Assembly (NCBI GenBank): GCA_964035545.1
Contig: OZ037766.1
Location: forward strand, 16,996,222-17,060,221
Source of the DNA: Bugula neritina
Lineage: Eukaryota; Bryozoa; Gymnolaemata; Cheilostomatida; Bugulidae
DNA: 64,000 bases
Reading direction: 5' to 3'
A model generated the notes under the pieces. The model had not been told where the DNA came from. It worked only from the letters and a program-made list of their open reading frames with translations, and did not search any database. Within the stretch, counting starts at the first letter, position 1. Each line of letters begins with the position of its first letter. A program made the position numbers and the translations under genes. Below, piece after piece: positions 1-11,500 of the stretch.

Positions 1-150
1 ATCGATCTGGCGTCTTTCCATGGTCTTATTGCATTGAGATCGATCTGAGTTCGAGCTCTACAGACCGACCAGCTCAGAACGACTGAGATCGATCTTTGGC
101 GTCTTTCCATGGATCGATCTCAGCAAGATCGATCTGAGATCGGTACATGG
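1..150. other. Cluster of GATCGATC motifs at the left edge
   Basis: The first 150 bases contain GATCGATC at about 38, 88, 112 and 127, plus a truncated ATCGATCT at base 1. The phrase GGCGTCTTTCCATGG occurs twice (about 9 and 98). Nothing here is coding. It could be a small satellite, or a chimeric junction, because GATCGATC is the product of ligating two GATC-cut ends. It abuts the LINE fragment that starts at about 150. Confidence 0.5.
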
Positions 151-161
151 AAAGCCGGTGA

Positions 162-1508
162 ATGCCTGTTGCCTTTATTGACCTGACAAAGGCATTTGAC
201 CTAGTCAGCAGAGAGGGTTTGTTTGAAATCCTTTAGAAAATTAGTTGCTCTCCAAAGCTGCAAAGCATGATAGAATCTTTCAACCATAACATGAAGGGGA
301 CAGTGCAGTTTAACAGCAGCCTTTCGGAACCATTCGACATACGAAATGGTGTCAAACAAGGCTGCGTTCTGGCACCAACACTCTTTGGTATCTTCTTTGC
401 CACGCTCTTGAAGCACATTTTCGGTACTTCATCAGAAGGGATCTACCTACAGACTAGATTTGAAGGTAAACTTTTTAACCTCGCCTGACTCAGAGCCAAA
501 ATGAAAGTATGTGAAGTTGCTGTTTGCTGATGATACTGTTGCATCCCACACACAAGGATTGCAGACGCTCATCAACAAATTTTCCCAAGCTTGCAAAAAC
601 TTAAGGCTGACTATCAGCTTGAAAAGACCAATGTTCTAAGACAAGACCCATTGGCACCACCTGCCATTGCATTAGACAAACTAAAAGCTAGATGTTGTCA
701 AGGAGTTCAATTACCTTGGGTCCATTATCACCAAAAACTTTTCCTTTGATAATGAGATCAGCAAGAGGACCGGAAAGGCAGCAACAACCATGACCCGTCT
801 CACAAACTGTTTTTGGAAAAACACCAAGCTGACTGTGTCCAGAAAGATGGCAGTGTATAACACCTGTGTTGTCAGCACCTTGTTGTATGGCAGTGAAACT
901 TGGACTACATTTGCTAGGCAAAAGAGGAAGCTGAACACTTTTTACCTGCGTAACATTTGCCGCCTTCTGGAGATCACATGACAAAACCGAGTGACCAATT
1001 TATAGGTTCTTTTGCAAGCTAGTCTTTCTAGCGTGTTTACCCTGCTCAGGCAAAGCAGACTGCAATAGCTTGGCTATGTGTGACGCATAAAAAAAGAGCA
1101 CATTCCCAAGGATATTCTCTATAGCAAACTAACCAGCAGCAGCTGAAGTTGTGTGTGACCTCAGCTGTGCTACAAATATGTCTGCAAGAGAGATATGAAA
1201 GCTGTCTGCATAAACACAGCGTCCTGACAGGATCTTGCATTTGATCGCACAAGTTGGAGAAGCAAACTAAAACACCATCTTATATCACGGAAAAGAAAAC
1301 TTCTCAGTGCAACTGCTTAAAAGAGGACACGCAGAAGGGCTCAGCCCACCACCAAAAACCAGATTCTATTTACAAGTGTGACTCTTGTGGCAAGGACTGC
1401 CACTCCCACATTGGTCTGCACAGCCACAGGCGCCGCTGCTCAGTCCAATCACAAGGTGCATCCCATGGTCGAATCGACCGACGGATGCCAAATTCTAAGT
1501 CACTGTAA
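162..1508 (+). mobile_element. Decayed 3' part of an APE-type LINE (RT to C-terminal zinc finger)
   Basis: Translated pieces give reverse-transcriptase palm motifs: FIDLTKAFD at 174-200, one in-frame stop (234-236), then NGVKQGCVLAPTLF at 345-386. A frameshifted region with a remnant of the FADD box follows. The downstream thumb and connection motif LLYGSETWT lies near 883-906, and a terminal Cys-His finger (CDSCGKDCHSHIGLHSH) lies near 1380-1430. The same order of motifs, with a related finger, is seen in the intact LINE at 33997-37185, so this is a diverged relative. The endonuclease half is missing. Several stops and frameshifts make it a pseudogene. The element begins right at the GATCGATC cluster, so its 5' truncation may be biological or an assembly edge. 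Confidence 0.85.
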
Positions 1509-1547
1509 TACAACTTGATTATTTGCTTACTTTTGTAATGTATCGTA

Positions 1548-1655
1548 TATGCCGTGGTTATGGGTGTAACTGAGTTTATATTACAGCACATATGTTATGG
1601 TTATGAGTACAACTGATTTTATATTACAGCCTATGTGTTATGGTTATGAGTAACT
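1548..1655 (+). repeat. 43-bp tandem repeat behind the LINE fragment
   Basis: Two full copies (1548-1590, 1591-1633) and a partial third of a unit containing GTTATGGTTATGAGTA and TTTATATTACAGC. Its position right after the LINE zinc-finger stop suggests that it is the 3' UTR tail of that element. The following 1656-2162 is AT-rich and I see nothing else in it. Confidence 0.6.
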
Positions 1656-2162
1656 TTGATTCTAAAGGCTACTGCTTTTAAATATAAATCACAATTATAC
1701 TAATTTGTTGATGATAATAAAAATCAAGTCTTTATACACAACATTATATTTTTATGCTGCTTAGCTGTATGTACACATGCACGGCATTATATATTAGGCT
1801 AGTAAATGAAAAAAAGTACTTTTCGCACCAACTTCATTATTATTTAAGAGTATTTAGAAAAGCTGAAGAATATATAGTACCATAAAAGTTAATTGGAGGA
1901 TAAACTGCTGGCTGGTACCAGATCAGCCTTACTTACTACACATTTAAGTTCAATAAAATCGATAGTTACAGGCATCTACAGGTTGTGATCAAGCACTAGT
2001 TGAGATGTTTGTGGCATCTTTGAAAGATTTGCACTTCCATGATCAGAACATGACACACATAGGCCTACAGTATAAAACTACATTATAAACTATGAAGCAT
2101 CCAGTTGCTATTGTAGTAGTTTGTGGGTTATAGAATGAAATCAGGCAGAGAACATAACTCCT

Positions 2163-2437
2163 TGTTATAGAAGAGACAAGAGAGAGTGTTGAATTCGTGT
2201 GTGTACAGTATTCTTTATTGTAGATGAGATGTATCCAGTCCGAGCTCCAGTCTTCAAGTGACTGAAGCTCGAAAATGTGTGTTCTTTTATACTAGTAGAA
2301 CAAAGGACTTCTAGAACCTTCCACCAACAGCGGGGCCGACATTCGGCAGGAAATGGCGACATTCGTCATGCTGGTAATCGACACTGACCATGTCGGTAAC
2401 CAACAGACCCAATGTTGGCATCCACTGTCGGTTTACA
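2163..2437 (-). mobile_element. Solo-LTR candidate (minus orientation)
   Basis: Read on the minus strand the segment starts TGTAAACCGACAG and ends CTTCTATAACA, that is TG...CA. It contains TATAAAAG (plus-strand 2284-2291) followed about 75 bp later by AATAAAG (2206-2216), which is the promoter and poly(A) order expected of an LTR. The length of about 275 bp suits an LTR. I see no clear target duplication and no internal coding region, so it would be a solo LTR. The stretch 2438-3213 is AT-rich with no gene. Confidence 0.5.
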
Positions 2438-3213
2438 TGAATCAAGAAAAATGAACCCAACCGAGTGTATGCGTATTGTAACTTGTAATGGGGGGGAAGA
2501 GATTAACTATTTATTATGCTAAAAGCTTAACAATAGCCATAGTATTTAAGGTATCAGAATGTTGCGCCACAGACTTAGCTATAACTACAGTATTTAGAAA
2601 AATAGCCATAAGTAATGTGTCAAGGAGGATAACTCTTAATATTTACCACACTATAATAGGTTGATCAACAACTGTCTTGAGCAGAAAAACCTTACTAAAA
2701 ATTGCAGTATATTTGTCACAGGATCCTAACGTGCTAAGCATGATAATTAAACAGCACTAGTACTAAATAAAAATTTAATAGTGATAATAAAAATAATAGT
2801 AATAATAATGGTGAGTAACTGGGTTAATACCATAGTTTATGCAATTGCTTGTGTTCTTAGTTTACTATAACTTTCCTGTTGCGAAAAAATGTAATTATTC
2901 TAATTGTATCATTTACTTTAGCCTTAAAAGCTTAAAAGTAAAATAAAAATGCTAAAATTAATGGTTTCATAAATAGCTCTAAATTGGTGGTCACCAAGTG
3001 CATTGGCTAAAGATTCTCGAGTTTGGAATTGGAGGTTTGGGGTACAACACTGGGCCCGCAACTTCAACCTCAAGATTTTAAACTACTGCTCTCAGTGAGT
3101 ACCAACTCGGTGTTGTTTTTAAGGGAATGGTTCTACAAGCAGCTCTGTGTTGGGAGTAACTGAATGCAGTGATTTGCAATTCTTGAGTTTAGAGTTAAGG
3201 GTTTATAAACTCC

Positions 3214-3674
3214 TGTTGTAGTTTTGTGCACTACTCTTGAGGGTGTTATTGTGTACTCGAATAATAACTGCTTATCCACTGTGAGGTTATGTGAAGGACC
3301 GAACCAGTTGATGCTTAATGAGAGAACTGTATTAGTAATTTAATTACGTAAAACAAAAATTATATAGAATTATAAAAGAGAAAAGAATACGATAAGTAAC
3401 TGTTACACGAAGTTAACCTATCTACTTAACAACTATCCTCTAGACTGTGCGAGGGGGGGGGGTGGGGCACTGAAAGGCATTGTTTGTATACAAGGGGTTG
3501 ATCCTGACTGGTTAAGATAAGGTTCCTGCGGTGTCACCGTAGAGAGTGTTGCGATACGCACAGGACTGCGGCATAGCTAGTGGAGTTGTCGTCCTTAAGA
3601 CATTAGTTGGCTAATAATATATTGCAAGTATTAGGTAGGTGGTACTGGGGAGTATGCTTCCCACAGCCACTACA
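3214..3674 (-). mobile_element. Solo LTR, family shared with 3708-4185 and 45753-46191 (copy A)
   Basis: It begins TGTTGTAG and ends CACTACA on the plus strand, i.e. TG...CA, and shares terminal and internal phrases (a GAGAACTGTATTA-like block; GGTACTGGGGAGTATGCTTCCC) with two other segments in the window. The copy at 45753-46191 is attached to a primer-binding site and gag, which identifies this as an LTR and sets the orientation as minus. No PBS or coding region is attached here. Confidence 0.65.
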
Positions 3675-3707
3675 CTCCAAATCCAAACTTGTGAATCTCA
3701 AACTACT

Positions 3708-4185
3708 GTTGTAGATTTGTGAACTACTATCAGTGGGGCTTTATTGTATGCCGAATTACTGACTTATAACCTAGCTACGAGGTTTGAGAGGGAGAACCGA
3801 GGAATTGTAGTGTTGAAATAATGACTATATTTTACATCTAATTATGCAAGAGCAAAAGATACAAGTAATTACAAAAGAGTTCACATAAAAGCAGTATACA
3901 ATACACTAGTCTATCTAACAGTTATCTTTCGACTGAGGCTGGACCACGGAAGGGACTACTTATGACTGGAGGTTATGGTCTGATTGGCTGGTGGGGTTCC
4001 AGTGGTGGTGACTACGTAATGAGTGGTGCGGTGCCGCATGTCTATGCAACATTTTACTATGTCAGCCCGGGCGCAGTATGTAGAGTTATCATCTCTTGGA
4101 ACTTTATAATATAATACACTGCGTCTTTTACTACAAGTGTTAGTGACATAGTGGTTGGGGAACAATACTTCCCGCAGCCATTACA
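3708..4185 (-). mobile_element. Solo LTR, same family (copy B)
   Basis: It starts TGTTGTAG and ends GCCATTACA, 33 bp after copy A and in the same orientation. On the minus strand AATAAAG sits near the 3' end of the LTR (about 3738-3746 on plus), as in the copy at 45753-46191. The two LTRs without an internal region suggest tandem insertion or recombination. From 4186 to 5031 I see no gene. Confidence 0.65.
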
Positions 4186-5031
4186 CTACTGCACTCGATC
4201 ATTCCCAATTTGAATTTGGAGCTGCTTTTCCGTTTTCCTTGCTGATCTTTTCCAGTTCATTGAGTAGGATGTTCATCTACTACGCAGTTCTATAGCAAAT
4301 TGCAATGGGTTACTCGAGCTTATTTAGAATTGTGTAAAAGTTGATCTCGTTAAAAACTTACAGGCTAAAAAAATTCTTCAAAACCCGAGTGGATTTTCCC
4401 AAAGGGTTAAAGTTAATAGGTCACACTGGATTTCCCCATTAAAATCGAAGTAATATTACTGAGACAGTTTTGTAGCGTCAGTTTTAAGGATAGTAATATC
4501 ATAGTAGAGTAATTACACGATGCAAAGTTATGACGGCTGTCTGAATATTATGGCGCTCTGCTATTATAATAATCATGTAGGATGCACGCCCATAGCGCCT
4601 TGTGTATTTTATTCGCATCATCATCATAATAACGGCAGGAAAATTTACGTTGCAGTTTCACTTAAATTGAATTTCAACCCAGTTTTGGTCCTTGTCAATC
4701 TTTTATTTACGTTACAAACTGAAGGTATAACCGACTAGCGTTGACATTTGTCGTTTCCACGATAAATTACTACTTTATTGCTTTAGAATTGATGAATAGA
4801 GATTCATATTTATATTAGGCCTATTATTAGCTATTTCTGTAACATTCAAAAGTCATACTAGGTATCAGTCTGAAGTTGTATAGTTCTGTTTTTAGGTAAG
4901 CTCTGTTTTTGGTAGTTGATTATATTTTAGCCATTTTTGTTGGCTATTTTGTTGAGTTTGATTATAGTTGTAAAGAAATCGCTTGAATTTGAAGCAGCAC
5001 CAAGTTGGTGGTCACTCTGTGCAGTGATAGC

Positions 5032-5520
5032 TACTGATTGGGGGTCTTGAGTTTAAAAATTGGACAGCTATGCCTATGCTAACTCAGTCACATTCACCCC
5101 CAACTCGGTGCCACTTTCAGTGATTTTATAGTTGCAATAGTCTCACTATGAATATTTTGTCATGCAGGTATTAGATGTTGAAGAAACTCAGTGATACTGA
5201 TTGGGGGTCTCGAGTGTAAAAATTGGACAGCTATGCCTATGCTAACTCAGTCACATTCACCCCCAACTCAGTGCCACTTTCAGTGATTTTATAGTTGCAA
5301 CAGTCTCACTATGAATATTTTGTCATGCAGGTATCAGATGTTGAAGAAATTCAGTGATACTGATTGGGGGTATCGAGTGTAAAAATTAGACAGCTATGCC
5401 TATGCTAACTCAGTCACATTCACCCCCAACTCAGTGCCACTTTCAGTGATTTTATAGTTGCAACAGTCTCACTATGAATATTTTGTCATGCAGGTATCAG
5501 ATGTTGAAGAAATTCAGTGA
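5032..5520. repeat. Three 163-bp tandem repeats upstream of the PARP-like gene
   Basis: Units start at 5032, 5195 and 5358, each at TACTGATTGGGGGT. The exact 163-bp spacing and near identity (a few substitutions such as CTTGAG, CTCGAG, ATCGAG) show a young array. It ends 45 bp before the start codon of the reconstructed gene, so it lies in the presumed promoter or 5' leader. Confidence 0.9.
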
Positions 5521-5564
5521 GTCAGTGTACGCACCGTATGCGTGCAGACCAACAGACAGTTAAA

Positions 5565-8500
5565 ATGGAACTGGAAAATGTCACGCGCTCTGGTAGATCT
5601 TAGCAAAAACAAATTGAAATGATTTTTAGTTACTACGTATTAACTATTATTTAGTAATATTTTGTCTTTTCATACGATATTTTATTCATTTCATTCATAG
5701 ATTGAACTGTGAAGCATAAGCTGTTGACTCATGCAATTTATTACTTCAGGATCAGTGGAAAAAACTGAAGCAGATGGCCAGGAGTTGTGTGAGAAAGAAC
5801 AGACCTATTGTAAGTAAATAGTTATATTTTCGTATGTCGTTTGCAGGTAGGTCATAGATCTTAGATCATACTAGTCTGTGTATTTGTAGTTGTAGAAGTC
5901 TTTGACTTCCCAAGAGATGAAGAGAATAGGCCGACGAGAGAGGAACTAGTAGAGTACTTTACAGGACCTCCTAAATACCAGACATATTTGCAAATCGATC
6001 ATGTGATACACCACCCAGAAACCGACACATTTGTCATGGAACTCCCCGAGTCCGGTTGGTATCCACTCAAGCCTTAACGTCTGCCATTTCTATAGTATAA
6101 TAAGAGTAATAAGAGCTTATACAAATAGCTTTCAATCAAGCAAACTCTGATGTAACAAATTTGCTGTTCATCAAACATTGCTCAACAAGTATTAACGGTT
6201 TTAATGACAGGCTTGACAAGTACTCCAAGAACTAAAACCAAGCACTTGCCCAAATTTCAATATAATTCTCATACCCTTTCTATAATAACTTTGATAATCT
6301 ATTTACTGTACAATAGAAGATAAAAAAGCTTTGCAAAAAAGGTGTTGCATGTTTGTTACTGAGAAAATGTGTTACCATTTTTAGGAGCTGCTGAGGTTTT
6401 GAGTGAGATTGAGGGTTATCTTCTTACACCAAATGATGAAACGAGTCGAATCAGGGTTAGAAAGTTTGTTGAGCCTACAAAGGAAGTGATACTTAAGTGT
6501 TCAACTGATATATCTCAAAGATTCCTAACTAAAGTACTCAATAAACACAATTTCAGCTTGTCGGGTGTTGATAGAATTGACAGCAAAAATTTCCGTGTCA
6601 CGCTTCCAACGGCTCATGGTAAATATATCAATTTGTTTATATTCAGCTGATAGTCTCACTAGTAGAAGTTTTACTAAGCATTTTAAGCCTCTTATATAAT
6701 TTTTATACCAACTGTACTACACTTTTCAGGAAAATATTCAATGCCTAAAGCTATAATTTTATATAATTTATATATATTTGAGGAAACAAGCTTTAGCTAG
6801 TTGTGAAAAATTATCATTATTTAGACTGTGATTGTTGTTTGAAAGCTGATTATTGTGGGTGGTTTTAGAAGCAGCCAATCTGGCTAGACTGGGAGAGATA
6901 GTTGATACAACACTGGTTATATCTGCACAATTATTTTATGGCAAAGACTCCGTCTTTCTGCTAGGTCAAGGTGAGAACTTTTCATTAGTTGGTAAACTAA
7001 ATCTACTAATAGCTTTATTCTAACTGCACAGCCCATGATCACAGCAAGTTTATTAAAGCTGTTAATTATTGGGCAATAATTATTTTAGAAATATTTATCT
7101 GAATGAAAACATAACACATTATAAGTTGCAACTCATTACTTAGCTAGCAAACATTATTTGTCTACAGCTACTGTGAGAGGGACTAGTAAGCTGCCCTTAC
7201 TCTGTATGCTAATTGACTCATCAAATTTTGTCTTCTTGTAGATGAAACTCTAAGCTTGACATCATGTTTTCCTAGCCGAGACACTTTCTTTGACGGTTCT
7301 GAAAGTCTGGCTTCAGATGTTTCTACTTCTACTGTGGGCAGAGCTCCGGCTCATGATTGGCTCTCCAAAACATATGCACCCCCTATGTACAACCCACCAT
7401 CTCAGCTCAAGAAGCAAGGTAGACGAGTTTAGTTTTATAAACAATACTATTCAATTGATTATTTTTTTTTCAATCAAAAGGTGAATATAAATAATGGCTG
7501 TCTGTGTTATTTGCACGTCCTTTAGTTCTGGGTTTGGCTATGAGAACAGTATATTACATCAGTTTCTATGTTTTGTTGCTAGCTGTTTTTAGAGACATAC
7601 GTGTGCTTCATTTGCTAAACAAATGACCAGATATATAATGTATAGTTATTGTTGCGCAGCTTTTGTAGCCATTTGGCTTTCTGATCACATCATGGTTTCC
7701 CTGATTATTGTAACCCAGAACTTTATTTTATATATAAGTACAAGATAAGTCACCAAGAGATAGTTTACTTTCTGTATTTTAATGCAATAAAGTTCTGTGT
7801 CACTTTCTACTAGTAAAAAGTCACATTAATGTATAGAATGTTCAGAAGCACTTTTTTTTACTATTCAGTCAATCATGATCATTCTGAACATGTATTCCCT
7901 CAACACTAGATACATGTTGAATAACTTGAATCAAATAAATGAGGGCTAAAACTTAAACTTTTCAGCTTAGGACTATTCGTACCTCTTCAATGAGTCATAA
8001 TTTTGGAATACTAGTTTCAACATTTGTGATAAAACAGGCGCTGTACATGCTATATAGAATTCTAGACTAGTTGCTATTCTGATAAAAGTTGATGGTGGGT
8101 GATAAGACATACCCTAATAATCCTAGTTTTGTTGACATTCCCTATTAGATTCAAAGATAAGCTCATCTTTATACCATTGTATTGTGATGGCCTATTGATT
8201 TTATACCCATAAATGTCAGCACCGAACTGTTCAATCATGAAACTATGTGCACTAAATGTACATTTTCTTTGTGGTTTCATTATTCAATTTAAAATGGAGT
8301 TACTTAATCACTGATATCGTCTAATATATAATTTAGCTGACTGTAGTGTTGAGTTTATCCAGTGGCCACCTGGTTTAATAGTAGCGCGTCCACTTGCAAG
8401 CCGGAGGTCTGTGGTTCGAATCCCACTGGGGGTGAAAGTTTTATAAAAACATATATTATATAATATATTGTATGTGACATGTGTTATGTGCAGACGGAAG

Positions 8501-11500
8501 GCTCCATGACACAGTACCAGCTGGCCACAATCCGTTCAGCTCCATGACATCTATTGACTCACAGTCCAAGTACGGTACATACATGCCTCCTTCTGCTCTC
8601 AGCTCCTTCCTGACAAGTGCCTCTCAGTCTCAAAGATTCGTACAGAGTCATCCCAAGTTTTGTAAGTATCCAATAACTATTTTTACTTCATATTTTGAGA
8701 GCTCTGTAGTGTAGAATCAGTTCCAATTTGATAACCAGCTAGATTTGAGATGCTTGTGATGGCAGTTTCAATGCGACTCACTCAGGCGCCCATAACTTCT
8801 GTAACATTCAACTGTGTTTATTAACCATTTGAAAGTTATCAGACCATTATCTACAGCAAGACAGTTAGTTATGACTAATTGTGTTCACTTTTAAATCTTG
8901 AAATAATCTCAACAGAAGTTTATATGATTCTGAACATATCATGTTGTTTAAAAATGACGAAAAGCTCATTGAGCAACTACTATATCTAAAAAAACAAAAC
9001 AACTCTTGTTATAGAACAGAAAAATACTGTAATATCATTGTAGCCAATTATTTTTCCTTTTAGATCTCAAAATTTGCACAGAAAAACCGGAAAGTCAGCA
9101 AGTTCTCCAGAAGTATTTTGAGGATGCATCAGTCGTGATTCTCCAACAACAGAGTCACACAGTGTTCATTGCTCAGACACCATCTAAACAAGGTAGTTAT
9201 CTCTCGCACACAAATTCTAATCTATAATATACATTATTAGGAGCAGGAATGGGAGTATATGCTATAATTATCAGTATGATATGATGTATTATCTGTAAAC
9301 GGTATAAGAGAAAATTACTAAAAATTTTTGTGTTATTAAACTAGTTTGTAGGCTATGAGCTCTGCTTATCGTTTATTAATGTCTTTCTACAATTATTTCA
9401 GAGTATGATGAGTTGGTGAACACAACTGTGGTTACTCATATAGGAAATAAACTCTATATTTCACCTTTCCAAAAGCCAGAGCCAAGTAAGCTCATTTCCT
9501 GTCTACTCGATATTATCAAGTTTATTGCTTAACCATCTAATACTTGATATAGTTTAAAGCTGGAGGTCCAAACACTTTTGGTAAAAACACTGTTGAAGTG
9601 TTAGAATAACATCAAAAATAAAGAGCATATTAATATTACCGTTTGACACATAATAAACCCTTTTCACATGTCCCGCTAGGGGCAATTATAATTTAAAGTT
9701 GTCTCCTCTCACCCGGTACATGGGGAAGTTTCTATGATTAAAAAAATCACATAAAATAAGTAGAAATTAAGGTTTGTGTAAAGGCTTTTGCTAATGTGAA
9801 GTTCGTTTTTCCTGAAATGAATATTTTGGCACAACCATATGTTATATTCACTGAGGTATATTTCTAACCGACTAAAACCACACTGGTATGCGCACGCATT
9901 ACAATTAACAAAGACCGGATATATAATATTGAATAAATGGGCGGAGCCAAAATATAAAAGATTTTCCCTTTACAAATCTTGACTTACAAAACATTCAAGA
10001 AACAAAACAAGTAATAAATCCAAAAAAGACAGAAATAAAAGAAAGAACAATATAATTGTGAAATAATAAAATTGAAAGTGCTATATGTCTAACAGCATTC
10101 TTGGCTTACGTATCCTACTTGAACGCCTTGGCTTTGGAGGTGTGGTAATAGGTGCTGAAGGTGTACTGACAGTTGCAGGAGTTTGAAGACTATTAGGAAG
10201 AGACTCCATATGCTCAGAGGTTGGACCTGTTTGAGGTGCAGAGACTGGCGGCAAATGGCTTAATGAAGGAGGTGTGTTCCTAGAAATTAAATCACATGGC
10301 ACACCGGTAAATGGCTGAGCACTGATATCTAAAGGAGTGGTTTCATTTTGGTCATCAACTATTTTCGCTTACCGGTGCTTGAGTTGGTCTAAATGGCGTT
10401 TCCATTTTTTTTCTTCTACCTGTACGTAATAACACAATGGGCCAACCTGGTCAGTTATTACCCCCTTTTTCCATTAAACAGCTCCAAAGTAACACCTCAC
10501 CCAAACATCTGAGCCTATGTTGAATTTACGGTGTATAGTTTTAGGACCTGCATCATGTAATTTTGATGTTTTGTCAAGCTTTAAGCAATCAAGCCTTGTT
10601 CCCAATGTTCGACCAAGCATGAAAGTTGCAGGGCTCTCACCAGCAGTTGAGTGAAGAGCATTACGATAAGCCCACAAAAACCTGTTTTAGCGATACTGTA
10701 AATCTAAACTTTGAAAGGCCCTTAGAGCGCTTTCGACTGTTTGTACAAAACGCTCTGCTAAACCATTAGTGGCTGGGTAATATGGTCCACTTTTCTTATA
10801 TGCTTGATTCTCAAATGTGCCAAAAAAGCTTCAAAATCTTCCCTACAAAATTGTGGTCTATTGTCACTGACCAGCTCCATAAGCACACCCCATCTAGCAA
10901 AGATTGGCCTAAGCATGTTTATAGTACTTTGGGAGGTGGTAGATTTTTTAACACACACTTCAGGCCACTTAGAATACGAATCCACCACTACTAGTAACAT
11001 ATGACCTTCACCAGGACTAGCATAGTCAACATGAATGTGCTGATATGGTCGAGTTGTGGGTAGCCATGGGTGTGTATTAACTGCTTTAGGGTCATTACTC
11101 ATAGACATGCATGAATCACAAGACTTGCTAGTTGCTTCAATATCGTTGTCTAAGCCTGGCTACCACATAAATGACTTTGCTGCAGATTTCATTTTACATA
11201 TACCTAAATGCCCAACATGCAATTCCTTTAACAGAGGGGTTTGAAGAGAAGGTGGGATAACTACTCGGTTTCCCCACATAACTACTCTTGACATGGTAGA
11301 TAGCTCACTCTTCCTAGCAAGGAAAGGTTCAGATCCCAGTCGGCCTCACACAATTTTTGAGGCCAGCCCTCTCTCATTAGTCTGAATACCTTACACAATG
11401 TTGAGTCTTTAGCAGTGAGCTTAACAACCTGTAAGGAAGTGATAGGAAGTCCAAGGTTGTCAACTTTAACAATAAAAGCATGAGGTTCCTTATTCAATTC

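Noticed and set aside
144-160. 15-mer CATGGAAAGCCGGTG shared with exon 39
   Set aside because: A 15-base match between two places in 64 kb is expected by chance, and no longer similarity extends from it.
4520-4738. 72-codon frame upstream of the PARP-like gene
   Set aside because: No domain, no homology pattern, no clear splice sites, and composition like the surrounding AT-rich DNA.
8364-8434. Functional tRNA-Ala(TGC) gene
   Set aside because: The A and B boxes are present, but the acceptor and anticodon stems do not pair, so it was called tRNA-like only.
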